NCBI GenBank assembly: GCA_934132775.1
Contig: CAKPAA010000011.1
Coordinates: forward strand, 1-64,000
Direction of reading: 5' to 3'
Length of the DNA: 64,000 nucleotides
DNA from: an uncultured Clostridia bacterium
Lineage (GTDB): Bacteria > Bacillota > Clostridia > TANB77 > UBA1234
Made by a program: the position numbers and the translations under genes. The stretch's first letter is position 1; each line of letters begins with the position of its first letter. The notes below the pieces were generated by a model that had not been told where the DNA came from, ran no database searches, and worked only from the letters and a program-made list of their open reading frames with translations. Positions 44,416 to 54,211 of the stretch are shown here, one piece after another.

Positions 44416-45711
44416 CTATTTTGCTAAATTATCCATAATGAATTTAACAGCTAAATCGTATTTTAATTCTTCTTTAACATATTCTTTCAAGTCATCTGTT
44501 GGATTTTTAATTAGTTCTTCAACATTTGCACCTGTGCTGTTATATCTTTCTGCAATTGCTTTAAGTTTTTCTTCAATATCTTTATCTGTTATTTCAATAT
44601 TCTCAGCTTTGAAGATAGCTTCTAATGTTAATTTAGTCTTAACATTCAATTCTGCTCTTTCTTTATATTGTTCCTTGAACTCAGAAAGTGTCATTCCCAT
44701 TAGTTGCAAGTATGTTTCTAAATTCATACCTTGATATCTAAGTCTTGATTCCATTTCCTTTGTATAGTCATCAATTTCATTTTGAACCATAGCAACTGGA
44801 ATGTTGATTTCTGTTGCATCAACAACAGTTTTAATAGCAGTTTCTTCGTTTTCAAATTTAGCTTTCTTTTCATTTTCCTCAGCTAACTTCTTCTTTGTGT
44901 CTGCTTTTAACTCTTTTAAAGTATCAAATTCACTTACATCTTTTGCGAATTCATCATCAATTTCAGGTAATTCTTTTACTTTAATTTCATTAACTTTAAC
45001 CTTAAATGTAGCAGGTTTTCCGGCTAAATCTTTTGAAAAATAATTTATAGGGAAAGTTACATTAACATCTGTTTCTTCTCCAACCTTTAAACCAATTAGT
45101 TGCTCTTCAAAACCAGGAATAAATGTGTTACTTCCGATTTCTAATGAATAATTTTCTCCTTTTCCACCATCAAATGCTTTTCCATCAACAAAACCTTCAA
45201 AATCAATTACTGCTGTGTAACCATTTTCAACTACTGCATTTTCGTCTCCCGTTACGATTCTTGCATTTTTCTCAGCCATTTCTTTAATAGCTGCATCAAC
45301 ATCTTTTGCTGTTACTTTATATTCTTTTTTCTCTATGCTGATTCCTTTATATGCTCCAAGCTTAACTTCTGGCTTTACAGCAACAGTTGCAACAAAAATA
45401 AGGTCTTTGCCTTTTTCCATTTGTGTTATATCGATTTCTGGCATTGCAACAGCTTCAATTTCATTAACTTTAATTGCATCTTCATAATATTCTGGTGCAA
45501 CAATATTGAAAGCATCCTCAAATAAGATATTATCTCCATAATATCTTTCAACTATATTTCTTGGTGCCTTGCCTTTTCTAAAACCAGGTACTGAAAAATA
45601 TTTAGCATTTCTGAAAAATGCTTTTTGAAGAGCTTCTTCAAATTTCTCTGCCTCTATTGTTATCTCTAGTTTAACTAAACTGTTCTCTAATTTTTCTACT
45701 TTTACACTCAT
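44416..45711 (-). CDS. tig: Trigger factor
   Basis: Ribosome-bound chaperone. The 431-residue protein has the ribosome-docking signature FRKGKAPRNIVERYYG near residue 44, the FKBP-like PPIase domain (VENGYTAVIDFEGFVDGKAFDGGKGENYSLEIGS, about 160-195) and the helical C-terminal arms. First in tig-clpP-clpX, promoter at 45809-45837. Confidence 0.97.
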   Translation of the reverse strand: MSVKVEKLENSLVKLEITIEAEKFEEALQKAFFRNAKYFSVPGFRKGKAPRNIVERYYGDNILFEDAFNIVAPEYYEDAIKVNEIEAVAMPEIDITQMEKGKDLIFVATVAVKPEVKLGAYKGISIEKKEYKVTAKDVDAAIKEMAEKNARIVTGDENAVVENGYTAVIDFEGFVDGKAFDGGKGENYSLEIGSNTFIPGFEEQLIGLKVGEETDVNVTFPINYFSKDLAGKPATFKVKVNEIKVKELPEIDDEFAKDVSEFDTLKELKADTKKKLAEENEKKAKFENEETAIKTVVDATEINIPVAMVQNEIDDYTKEMESRLRYQGMNLETYLQLMGMTLSEFKEQYKERAELNVKTKLTLEAIFKAENIEITDKDIEEKLKAIAERYNSTGANVEELIKNPTDDLKEYVKEELKYDLAVKFIMDNLAK

Positions 45712-45808
45712 TTTAAATGTTCCTTCCTATTTGTTTTTAGTTCTTAAATACTTCTATTAAACACATTTTCGACTTAAATATGCAAGTACTTAAAATATTG
45801 CAGTGCAC

Positions 45809-45837
45809 ATTATATCATATATATAAATAATTTCCAA
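45809..45837 (-). promoter_or_regulatory. Promoter of tig
   Basis: Minus strand: TTGGAA (45832-45837), 17 nt, TATAAT (45809-45814), 97 nt before the tig start. Confidence 0.65.
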
Positions 45838-45888
45838 TACCAATTTTAAAGATTTTTAAAAATGTAAATATTTTACACCACATGCAAC

Positions 45889-45928
45889 AATAAAAAGAAA
45901 GTAGGCTTTTGTCCACTTTCTTTTTATT
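45889..45928. terminator. Terminator of the GH18 gene
   Basis: A perfect 14-bp stem AATAAAAAGAAAGT/ACTTTCTTTTTATT (45889-45902 with 45915-45928). It lies about 50 nt past the GH18 stop on the minus strand. Confidence 0.75.
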
Positions 45929-45979
45929 GTTTCAATTTTAAATTAGTAATAATTTTTGAGTATTACACGCTTTCAACAT

Positions 45980-47377
45980 CTAAACTGCTACTAATGTTCT
46001 GGCTTTGATTATAGCCATTAAGTTTGTCAAATTATTGGACTGTTTTGTATTGGTTTTCACATTTTTCTTTTCTTTGCCCAATAAAACCACAACCTCACTA
46101 ACACTAATATACTTTTCATAACCATCATATTGTGGAATATGCTCATATTTTTTTACTTCAAGTCTATCATCAATATCGATACTTTTATTTTTTTCAATAT
46201 CTTTTGCAACTTTTATTACACATTGATGTTTTTCTTCATATTCTAATATTTCTGGGCACTCAAAAGGCATTTCTGCAAGCATAGCAGATTTTGCTTCTAA
46301 TGCTTTTCTCACTTCTAGCTCTTCCACACTTTCATATGGAATTTCATTTAAAGCGTCCTTGTAATAGTTCCACATATCATAACTTTCGTTGTCTAGTGCC
46401 CAAACGCCTGCACCTAATAAATCATATTTATTTACTAATGCTAATTTAGCTTTGATACTGTTTTCATTCTCATAATATATGTTATATGTACCTTCTTCTA
46501 AGTACCTGCCATTTACATATGGTCCATTTTCGCCCTCTTTTACTGTTATTGTAAGTTTTGGTGTTTGCGTTTCTTCATCATATCTTGGAACTACTTTAAA
46601 TTTATTTATTATTTTTGGCATTTGTGCCATGATTATTGCTTCTCCACCAACGCTTGCGCCTTCTTGCCAATATCTACCATACATTGGAATTCCCATTACA
46701 ATTTTGTCTTTCGGTACACTTTCTAGCATAGCTTTTATTGATTCTTCTACAAATGATATGCTTGCAACAGGTCCTTCTGCGCCGCCATAGCAATGTTCAT
46801 CATAAGTCATTACTAGAAAATAATCTACATAGTCTGCAAGTGCTGCATAATCATATGCTGCAACCCAAGTTGTAGTTAATCTTTTTGGATTTGGAGCTAC
46901 TGCAATAGACAATGTTTTGTCTTCTGGTAGCGCTTCTCTTAACAATTTCATAAAGTTTGTCAATTTATCTTTGTCTTTTAAGCTTAAATTTTCTAAGTCA
47001 ACATTTACTCCATCTAGGTTGTAAACATATATAGCATTTGTAATTTCATCAATTAAAACTTCTGGATTTGCAAGAGCTGCCTGTGCTCTTTTTTGTCCCC
47101 AGTGATTACTTAAAAAAGGTGTTACTTTTATTCCTTTTTCGTGCATATTTGCTATAAAGTCTTCATCTAAAATGCTGTTAATTTCTAATCTTCCGTTTGC
47201 TTGTAAATCAAAACAAGTTGGAGAAACAACGTTAATACTGCCTTTTGTTGCTTCCACAATTTCTATGTGAGATTTAGATGCATTGTAGATATAGCCCAAA
47301 CTTAAACGTTCTGCTGCAAAAACAGTAGACGACAATATTGAAGCTGTTATTACTGTTGTTACTACAAACTTTCTCAT
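45980..47377 (-). CDS. Secreted GH18 glycosidase (SleL/YaaH-like)
   Basis: A 465-residue exported glycoside hydrolase with signal peptide KFVVTTVITASILSSTVFAA (about 3-22) and a GH18 TIM barrel. The catalytic motif is LDGVNVDLE, with proton-donor Glu129, and VDYFLVMTYDEHCYGGAEGP and GAGVWALDNESYDMW follow. It resembles spore cortex-lytic N-acetylglucosaminidases of the SleL/YaaH group and other peptidoglycan-acting GH18 enzymes. No LysM repeats are present, unlike SleL, and the C-terminal about 100 residues are unassigned. ATG 47377 has AGAGGTG upstream. Confidence 0.88.
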   Translation of the reverse strand: MRKFVVTTVITASILSSTVFAAERLSLGYIYNASKSHIEIVEATKGSINVVSPTCFDLQANGRLEINSILDEDFIANMHEKGIKVTPFLSNHWGQKRAQAALANPEVLIDEITNAIYVYNLDGVNVDLENLSLKDKDKLTNFMKLLREALPEDKTLSIAVAPNPKRLTTTWVAAYDYAALADYVDYFLVMTYDEHCYGGAEGPVASISFVEESIKAMLESVPKDKIVMGIPMYGRYWQEGASVGGEAIIMAQMPKIINKFKVVPRYDEETQTPKLTITVKEGENGPYVNGRYLEEGTYNIYYENENSIKAKLALVNKYDLLGAGVWALDNESYDMWNYYKDALNEIPYESVEELEVRKALEAKSAMLAEMPFECPEILEYEEKHQCVIKVAKDIEKNKSIDIDDRLEVKKYEHIPQYDGYEKYISVSEVVVLLGKEKKNVKTNTKQSNNLTNLMAIIKARTLVAV

Positions 47378-47635
47378 AGAAATCACCTCTTTTTCTCCTT
47401 CTTTAATAAATTTTCTTCTGTTTCTTGAATTTTTCTTCGCGTATTTTAATAGCTTGTGATATGGAATATAATTTCAATTTATCAAACTACAATTCAAAGT
47501 TTCATACCTAAGAAATATTTTCTTTATTTGTAATTACATAACTATTTTACCATATAGTGCAAGCCTTTTCAATGCAAAAGTCCCCAAAAACTTGCAGTGC
47601 AACGCTTCCGTAGAAAAGAAAATTTTAAAAAATAA

Positions 47636-47689
47636 AAAAGAGTCAGAACTTATGACAACTCATTTCGTTATCATTTTTCTAACTCTTTT
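47636..47689 (-). terminator. Terminator of the CARDB/MacB-type ABC operon
   Basis: Two-part stem: AAAAGAGT/ACTCTTTT and AGAA/TTCT (47636-47648 with 47677-47689), with an inner 8-bp stem (47652-47659 with 47667-47674). Minus-strand tail TTTTTTATTTTTTAA. The rest of 47387-47707 holds no gene or other feature I recognise. Confidence 0.75.
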
Positions 47690-47707
47690 CTTTATTTCCG
47701 TAAGCTT

Positions 47708-48997
47708 TTAGCCCTCTGTTCTCATTGCTTCTATTGCTTTTATCTTTGTTGCCTTAATTGCAGGATATAAACCTGAAAGCACACCTATAACAACTGAGAA
47801 AATTAGTGCTGCAACTGCAAGCCAAACCGGTATGATGGATATGTCATAACCCGAATAAATACCAAGTGAACTTCCTATATCTGGTGCATATTTATTCAGT
47901 ATAAACGAAATTGCATAACTGAATGCAAGACCAAAGCCTCCACCTAAGAATCCTATTATGCTAGCTTCAAATAGGAATAACTTTCTTATATCTGTTACCA
48001 CACATCCTAAAACTTTCATAACACCAATTTCCTTAGTTCTTTCATATATTGACATTATCATTGTGTTAGCAATACCAATAGCTGAAACAAGTAATGATAC
48101 TGCACCTATTCCACCCAAAACTAATTGTATTGTGTTAGAAGTTTTTTGAACATTATTTAAATCATCAGCCATACTGTACGTTCCATAGCCCATTTCTTTT
48201 ATTTTGTCTTGAACGCTTTTAACATATTTTGTATCTTCAACACTTACCCAAATTGTTTCGTATTTTAATTCTTTTTTCTTTTTATACTCTGAATTGTATT
48301 TCTTATACCATTCTATAACTTGTGTCAAAGGAGCATATGCATTGTATCCGAGTTCGCTCGTACACTCTCCCATTATTCCTGCGACATTAAGTTTCATATA
48401 TTTAGGAGTTTTGTCTCCGTATGTATCTTCAAATGTTATTTTTACATTGTCTGTCATCAAATCAACTTGATTCTGACTGTTCCAGTTTCTTCCACCACCT
48501 CTTGGATTATAAAAGTGGTATGAATCTTGGCCAAACAATATTCCAGTAGGATTATTATCTGAAATCATATCACCAGAAACTACTTCTGGGAAATCAAAAT
48601 ACTGCACCGTTTCTGGATCTATTCCATATATCTGAATCCAGCTTTGGTATTTACCAGACTTCATAGTTGCTGACATGCTTAAAATAGGAGTTACTGCTCT
48701 GACATGTTCTAATTGTTTAAGCTGTTGCACCAACTTATCATCTAACTTCTGCTCCTGAGACGCTCCCATTCCTGTTTCTTCATCATATGTATAGTTCCAG
48801 CTGTTAATCTGAATTTTGGTTAAATTGCCCCATTCCGAAAGTTGTTTTTTATACCCCTCAGACATAGCAATACCCAAAGATAACATTATAACAATTGAAA
48901 AAGTACCTATTGCAACACCAATTGCCGTAAGTATAGTACGAAGTTTTCTTCTCCATAAGTTTTTAAAACCCATACTCGTAAAATCAACAATTTTCAT
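47708..48997 (-). CDS. ABC transporter permease, MacB/FtsX type
   Basis: A 429-residue permease. TM1 (about 18-44, RRKLRTILTAIGVAIGTFSIVIML) is followed by a large extracytoplasmic MacB-PCD-like domain and then three TM helices near the C-terminus with the FtsX motif TMIMSIYERTKEIGVMKVLGC. This topology belongs to mechanotransmitting (type VII) exporters rather than channel importers. Last of four genes, with the ATPase, a CARDB-like surface protein and a small TM protein upstream. Cargo unknown. Confidence 0.9.
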   Translation of the reverse strand: MKIVDFTSMGFKNLWRRKLRTILTAIGVAIGTFSIVIMLSLGIAMSEGYKKQLSEWGNLTKIQINSWNYTYDEETGMGASQEQKLDDKLVQQLKQLEHVRAVTPILSMSATMKSGKYQSWIQIYGIDPETVQYFDFPEVVSGDMISDNNPTGILFGQDSYHFYNPRGGGRNWNSQNQVDLMTDNVKITFEDTYGDKTPKYMKLNVAGIMGECTSELGYNAYAPLTQVIEWYKKYNSEYKKKKELKYETIWVSVEDTKYVKSVQDKIKEMGYGTYSMADDLNNVQKTSNTIQLVLGGIGAVSLLVSAIGIANTMIMSIYERTKEIGVMKVLGCVVTDIRKLFLFEASIIGFLGGGFGLAFSYAISFILNKYAPDIGSSLGIYSGYDISIIPVWLAVAALIFSVVIGVLSGLYPAIKATKIKAIEAMRTEG

Positions 48998-49012
48998 ATC
49001 AATTTACCTTTC

Positions 49013-49342
49013 CTATTTTTTAGCTACTTTAATTCCTCTAACTATTCCAAGTGCTATACCAATAGCAGCACAAACTCCTATAACAATATATAATATAACT
49101 TGTGTACTAATTCCAGCCTTTGGTGTGTCAATTTCCCCTGTCATATCGCCATAATTTCCTGACATGTCTACTCCGCCAACATAATCATTACCAATATCAA
49201 CCGTTCCGGTATCTACCATTTGGCTATCTACGTCAACATCTGTTGCTACACCTGCTGTATCGACTATATTAGATGTTTCTACAACATTATCTGTCAAAGA
49301 CATAACATCAGCAGCTATTTTTTTAGCATTAACTTCCATCAT
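49013..49342 (-). CDS. Small acidic protein with one C-terminal TM, unknown
   Basis: A 109-residue protein. The first 70 residues are acidic, rich in Asp, Val, Gly and Thr (TAGVATDVDVDSQMVDTGTVD) and probably disordered. One TM helix (about 80-101) is followed by RGIKVAKK. No family recognised. AGGAGGT precedes the start. Its place inside the ABC operon, 23 nt after the CARDB-like gene and 15 nt before the permease, suggests a membrane accessory subunit. Confidence 0.7.
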   Translation of the reverse strand: MMEVNAKKIAADVMSLTDNVVETSNIVDTAGVATDVDVDSQMVDTGTVDIGNDYVGGVDMSGNYGDMTGEIDTPKAGISTQVILYIVIGVCAAIGIALGIVRGIKVAKK

Positions 49343-49365
49343 ATTATTTACCTCCTAATTTAAGA

Positions 49366-51051
49366 CTAAATCTCATCTTCTAATTTCTTTCTAACAATTT
49401 TAGTTGTAATAATTCTTGTTACTATGTATGTAACTAATAACGTTCCAATACCAGACACAACTATTACCCAAGTTGCAATCTTGTTTTCTTCTTCTGGAAC
49501 AACTGGTGTATCTATTCCGCCAGGATTTGTTGGATCATCTGTTGGATCTACACTAGGCATTTCCATAGCATATCCTTCAAAATCTTTCTTTACTTCTATT
49601 ATAGCACCTGATGAATCTTCAAAAGATAATATTAAAGTGCCATAGTTAGTTCCTGATTTAGTTGGCGTTACTTCTATATCATAATAATCTGATGTACCTG
49701 CTGTGCAGTTGCCAATATAGTTAATTGGTTGAACTGATGTGAAGTCTCCCTCTACGCTTGCTGTTAAGTTGGAAATCGTAGCTTTTCCCATATTGATATA
49801 TGAGAAAGACAAACTTGTATTTGAGCCTAACATTGCGTCATTTGCATATACAGAATTTATTTCAAGTTTTGAATATTCTGTTACTGGTATATTAATTGTT
49901 TCGCTTGAACTATATTCATTTCCGTTATAATCTTCATAATCGAATGATAAAATCAAAGGATATGAGTTGGACGTTAAGTCTTGCTTAGCCCTTAATTCTA
50001 TGTTTTCATTGATTACTGCTGATGTTGGAATATCTTCAACGTAGAATGTGTTGCTTCCCTTAGTTATTATAAAAGCACCCTCCGTTGAAGTTAATGTAAT
50101 TTTCATATTTCTTAATTTTTTATCTTTACTTGTATTTTTGAAGTTGAAATTAAAGTTAAATACATCTCCTGCAACTATTGATGTTGGACTTGTTGAGTAT
50201 GAAGAAATAATTATCTTAGGCTTTGCACTTGAGCCATCATCATCTGCAACTTCATTTTGGCTTAAAACATTTGATATATATATAGTCTTCTCTGTTGTTA
50301 TTTCTGTTCCACTTGTATCTTTACATTTAATTTCAACAGAAATTGAATTTGGTCCTTTTGCAATTTTACTTGAAGCAAACATATCAAAGTTTACAGTTGT
50401 GCTAGCACCACTTTTTAAATCACCAACAAATTTATAATCGTTTGAATCAACAGCCATAAAGCCATCCATACTCATATTTTTTAAAGTTACTTCAACATTA
50501 GAAGCATCAACTTCTCCCCTATTTGTTATTGTAAATTTTAAAGGAAAGTTTTTACCTGCTGAAACAGAAGTATCTCCTGTTGAAATATCACTTATATTTA
50601 TAATTGGTTTTACCAATTCCTTAGTTATCTTAAAATATATTTTTTGCTCTGTTTTAAAAGTCTGATCGTGCACGTTTGTGCATTCCGTTGTAAATTTAAG
50701 TGCATAGATTCCTGCCTTAGCATTATCAGCTATTTTAAAAGAAAAAGAATATTGATCACTTTTTCTAGATCTTAAAATAGAATCTCTTTTAAATTCAACT
50801 GGTTTTTCAAATACCAGTGGCATATCATCAAATATTGGTGTTATTGTCAAATCATATGCGTTACTATCACTTTCATTTTTATATGTAATAGTTAAATTAA
50901 AATCTTTACCTGCTTCTGCTTCCGGTGTTTTTTCTGGTTGTTCTATTTTTATTTTTGGCACATTTTTTTCATAATCTGATGCTTGTACTGTTACGCCAGA
51001 AGCGAAAGCAAGAACAAGTACTAACATAATAATAAAATTAATTTTCTTCAT
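49366..51051 (-). CDS. Surface protein with CARDB/COG1361-like repeats and C-terminal TM
   Basis: A 561-residue protein with a signal peptide (about 5-24), then at least three immunoglobulin-like repeats of about 110-120 residues. These repeats open with AGKDFNLTITYKNES, AGKNFPLKFTITNRGEVDASNV and AGDVFNFNFNFKNTSKDKKLRNM, the CARDB/NEW3 pattern of COG1361 proteins. A linker (VDPTDDPTNPGG) and one TM helix (about 530-550) follow, with a short basic tail. It overlaps the ATPase gene by 14 nt. It may take the place of the MFP adaptor that usually accompanies MacB-type pumps; that is an inference. Confidence 0.82.
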   Translation of the reverse strand: MKKINFIIMLVLVLAFASGVTVQASDYEKNVPKIKIEQPEKTPEAEAGKDFNLTITYKNESDSNAYDLTITPIFDDMPLVFEKPVEFKRDSILRSRKSDQYSFSFKIADNAKAGIYALKFTTECTNVHDQTFKTEQKIYFKITKELVKPIINISDISTGDTSVSAGKNFPLKFTITNRGEVDASNVEVTLKNMSMDGFMAVDSNDYKFVGDLKSGASTTVNFDMFASSKIAKGPNSISVEIKCKDTSGTEITTEKTIYISNVLSQNEVADDDGSSAKPKIIISSYSTSPTSIVAGDVFNFNFNFKNTSKDKKLRNMKITLTSTEGAFIITKGSNTFYVEDIPTSAVINENIELRAKQDLTSNSYPLILSFDYEDYNGNEYSSSETINIPVTEYSKLEINSVYANDAMLGSNTSLSFSYINMGKATISNLTASVEGDFTSVQPINYIGNCTAGTSDYYDIEVTPTKSGTNYGTLILSFEDSSGAIIEVKKDFEGYAMEMPSVDPTDDPTNPGGIDTPVVPEEENKIATWVIVVSGIGTLLVTYIVTRIITTKIVRKKLEDEI

Positions 51052-51742
51052 TTTTTATTTCCCCCTCAATTTTCTCAATGTGACCATCGTGAATATGTAT
51101 TATTTTGTTTGCATACCTAGCCATAGTTATATCGTGTGTAACCATGACTATGGTTTGGTTATAATCGGTTGCCATCTGCTTAATAATTTGCATAATTTCA
51201 TTAGATGTCTTACTGTCAAGGTTTCCTGTTGGTTCGTCGGCAAACACCACTTCTGGATTTGCCACAAATGCTCTTGCAATACCAACTCTTTGCTGCTGAC
51301 CACCACTCATTTGGTTAGGCTTATGTTTCATTCTTTCTTTAAGTCCAACCTTTTCTAGCATAACTTTTGCTTTTTGCAATCTTATTTTATGAGGCACTTC
51401 TTTGAATATAAGCGGTAATTCTACATTTTCAATAGCATTAAGTGAATTTATCAAATTATATGACTGGAAAACAAACCCCAAATACTTCTGCCTAAACTTC
51501 GCAAGTTGGTGTTCTCCCATTTTGGTTATATTTTTTCCTTTAATAAAAATATCTCCTGATGTTATTTTTTCAATCCCAGCCATAATATTTAGAAGTGTTG
51601 ACTTACCTGAACCCGACGAGCCCAGTAAGCAACAAAAATCTCCCTTATCTATTGTAAAACTCACATTGTCTAGTGCTAATATTTTTTCGCTACCAACCTT
51701 ATATATCTTAGTTGCATTTTTCACCTCAATTATTGGTTCCAT
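51038..51742 (-). CDS. ABC transporter ATP-binding protein, LolD/MacB type
   Basis: A 234-residue ATPase with Walker A GSSGSGKSTLLNIMAG, Q-loop FVFQSYNLINSL, signature MSGGQQQRVGIARA, Walker B VVFADEPTGNLDS and H-loop VTHDITMARYA. The DEPTGNLDS sequence is typical of the LolD/MacB/FtsE group. First gene of the four-gene operon with the CARDB-like protein, the small TM protein and the permease. Confidence 0.95.
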   Translation of the reverse strand: MEPIIEVKNATKIYKVGSEKILALDNVSFTIDKGDFCCLLGSSGSGKSTLLNIMAGIEKITSGDIFIKGKNITKMGEHQLAKFRQKYLGFVFQSYNLINSLNAIENVELPLIFKEVPHKIRLQKAKVMLEKVGLKERMKHKPNQMSGGQQQRVGIARAFVANPEVVFADEPTGNLDSKTSNEIMQIIKQMATDYNQTIVMVTHDITMARYANKIIHIHDGHIEKIEGEIKNEEN

Positions 51743-51902
51743 CTACTTTTTTCACCTCTTTTACATCAGCATCATTTGCAACGAAAATCAAGATTTTTTA
51801 ATTTTCATTTATGAATTCATGAAAGCCATAGACATTCTTTACTCATGACATAAATAATCATATATAAAAATGTCTATTTCTTTCTATATCTCTTACAAAC
51901 GA

Positions 51903-51921
51903 TTTGACATTATTCGTCAAA
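51903..51921. promoter_or_regulatory. Inverted repeat, possible operator
   Basis: TTTGAC-ATTATTC-GTCAAA, a 6-7-6 perfect inverted repeat just after the gntR stop and about 160 nt upstream of the ATPase gene at 51742. It could be a regulatory site for that operon or a weak hairpin. Confidence 0.35.
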
Positions 51922-51937
51922 ATAAAGTTTCATTTTT

Positions 51938-52285
51938 TTATATTTTTTTCAAAATTTCTTCCTTAGTAACTCCCATTTTTTCTAATTCGCAAATTTCCTG
52001 CTTAATAGCATTGATTTTTTCTTTTATCTTTCTTTTGAAAACATCATCTGTCTTGTCTGCTATAAAAGAACCTTTTGTCGATATTGTTATTATTGTACCT
52101 CTGTTTTCTAATTCCTCATATGCTTTCTTAACAGTATTAGGATTTATTCCAAGATTTGTTGCCATTTCCCTAATTGAAGATATTTGCTCATTAGGTTTTA
52201 AAATTCCAAGCACCACAAATCTTTCAATTTCATTAACAATTTGCTCATAAATAGGAGTTCTACTTTGGTAATCTAAATTTATCAT
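51938..52285 (-). CDS. GntR-family transcriptional regulator, YtrA type
   Basis: A 115-residue one-domain GntR regulator. The winged HTH (PIYEQIVNEIERFVVLGILKPNEQISSIREMATNLGINPNTVKKAYEELENRGTI) has only a short helical dimerisation tail, as in the YtrA subfamily. These repressors typically control an ABC transporter in their own operon, and here the gene is third behind the ATPase and permease. The palindrome at 55115-55137 is its probable binding site. AGGAGGT precedes the ATG. Confidence 0.93.
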   Translation of the reverse strand: MINLDYQSRTPIYEQIVNEIERFVVLGILKPNEQISSIREMATNLGINPNTVKKAYEELENRGTIITISTKGSFIADKTDDVFKRKIKEKINAIKQEICELEKMGVTKEEILKKI

Positions 52286-52297
52286 CTTGTTTACCTC

Positions 52298-54211
52298 CTA
52301 TTCAATTACTTCATTTTCTATTAAATTACCAGAAACATCATAGCTATCAATGGTCTTATCAGATGCCTCTACTGTTTCTCCATATTTTTCATAATAATAA
52401 TCCTCTTCTGATTTAATTTGTCCTAAAACATATTCATCATATTGTTTTAATATATTAACAACTTCTTCAACTTTATTCGTTATAAAATACGCATAAAATT
52501 GATTATAGTAGTCATACACGTATATTTTTACATAGCCTTTTGAGTAATCAACACTTTCTTCTTTATTTGATTGTATAAACTTCTTAATTTCTTCTATTGA
52601 AATGTCTGGATAGCCTAAAATTGCATTTCCCTCATTTTTAACAGTGCAGTCTAAATATGAACCACGTTTATTAGTGCTTTCACTTAAAAATGAAACAATA
52701 GCGGAATTGCTTAGTTCATTAACATATTTTCTAAGTTCAATATTGTCGTTTAAATTATATTCATATCTGTAAAGAGTATGATTTTTATATGAATATGCAC
52801 TAAATAAATTATTAACATATCTAGCATAATATGTTCCATATACACTCTCTGTGCACTCAGTGTTTCTAAGCATCTCTTCTATTTTTTTCTTTTGCTCGTT
52901 ATTCGCAATTTGTGAACTTATAATTATACGAACATCACTTTTCTCTTCTTTTTCTTGGTAAGGCTCAGCATATTTTCTAACTTTCGCAAGTAGTTCCTCA
53001 TTCAAAGTAACATCAGCTTTAAATTTGTTAAGACCCACGCTTAATGTTCCGTCAAGCAGGCTGCAGTCATCGTCCGCACCATATTTATATTCAGCAATTT
53101 CAGAAATAAGTTCTTTATCCGTAATCTTATAAACATATTTTCCATCTTGTGATTCTAATTCTATTTTAGTTATATCACTCTCATCATAACTTTTAAAAGT
53201 CTTGTTCATGGCATACACTAAAAGTTTAAGTACGCCAATAAGCACAATACAAGCAATTAGTAAAACCGAAATATTCTTTAGAAATTTGATTTTTTTATTC
53301 GTGACCAAATCATATAAAAACCAATAAACAACTATCATCGCAATCCAGAAAATTACCCACCCATCAGATGAAAACTCTTTAATAAATAGAGATATTATAA
53401 TAAAAGGTACTAATGTTAATGATTTTATAAACAAGTGCATATTAGGTTTTATAAAAGATTCTGTAGCCATTTCCATCTTTCTCTTTTTGAAAAATACAAA
53501 GCCTAAAACTATATAAATGCAAGATAATATAAGCATCTTAATAATCGAAGTGCTCTTAAAAGCATATTCTAATCCAAAAATATTTGCAGGTGCTGTGTAT
53601 GTTGGTTCAATTTCTTGGTAAATTCTAATATTATTAGTCAATTCATTTGAAATATCACCTTCTTGCGTCAAATAAACAGCAACAGTTGGCAATATAAAAG
53701 TTATAAGTAAAGTTACAACAATCTGTGTCATAGCGTTTCCAGACAAACTCATAGCTATATTTGAAACAGCAAATACAAAAATATATCCAATAAATTGGTA
53801 AAAAAATACGTCCCACACAAGCCCTGGAAATATAAGCGAGCTTGAGAAACTAGAAACAATAAATGTACAAATCAAAGTTAAAAGTTGTGTAATTAAGATA
53901 AGCAATATTCCACCAACGGTGTTAGTTGTAAAAACTGTTTCTCTGCTAAGTGGCATAGAACACATAAAATCTACACTATTTTTCTTATAAACATATCCAA
54001 ATAAACACAAAGAAAAAATAAATGGTACAATATACATTCCAATCACATTTACGATTGAAAGGTTTATAAAATCATATACTTGGTCTTGTGTTGCAATCAA
54101 AGTTATAGTCGTAAAAAGTGGCACAATTAGAGTAAAAATTGCAATTATCAATCTTGATTTCTTTATATTTTGCATTAGATAATCAAAATTAAACCATTTT
54201 GTTAAATTCAT
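52298..54211 (-). CDS. ABC transporter membrane protein
   Basis: A 637-residue permease. About six TM helices lie in the first 250 residues (DFMCSMPLSRETVFTTN is the loop often seen in ABC-2-type exporters of YtrB/EcsB-like operons). Further TM helices follow near 265-345, then an unusually large soluble C-terminal domain (about 345-637) rich in Tyr, Glu and Lys. It overlaps the upstream ATPase gene by 23 nt and is followed 12 nt later by gntR. Substrate unknown; relatives respond to cell-envelope antibiotics. Confidence 0.8.
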   Translation of the reverse strand: MNLTKWFNFDYLMQNIKKSRLIIAIFTLIVPLFTTITLIATQDQVYDFINLSIVNVIGMYIVPFIFSLCLFGYVYKKNSVDFMCSMPLSRETVFTTNTVGGILLILITQLLTLICTFIVSSFSSSLIFPGLVWDVFFYQFIGYIFVFAVSNIAMSLSGNAMTQIVVTLLITFILPTVAVYLTQEGDISNELTNNIRIYQEIEPTYTAPANIFGLEYAFKSTSIIKMLILSCIYIVLGFVFFKKRKMEMATESFIKPNMHLFIKSLTLVPFIIISLFIKEFSSDGWVIFWIAMIVVYWFLYDLVTNKKIKFLKNISVLLIACIVLIGVLKLLVYAMNKTFKSYDESDITKIELESQDGKYVYKITDKELISEIAEYKYGADDDCSLLDGTLSVGLNKFKADVTLNEELLAKVRKYAEPYQEKEEKSDVRIIISSQIANNEQKKKIEEMLRNTECTESVYGTYYARYVNNLFSAYSYKNHTLYRYEYNLNDNIELRKYVNELSNSAIVSFLSESTNKRGSYLDCTVKNEGNAILGYPDISIEEIKKFIQSNKEESVDYSKGYVKIYVYDYYNQFYAYFITNKVEEVVNILKQYDEYVLGQIKSEEDYYYEKYGETVEASDKTIDSYDVSGNLIENEVIE

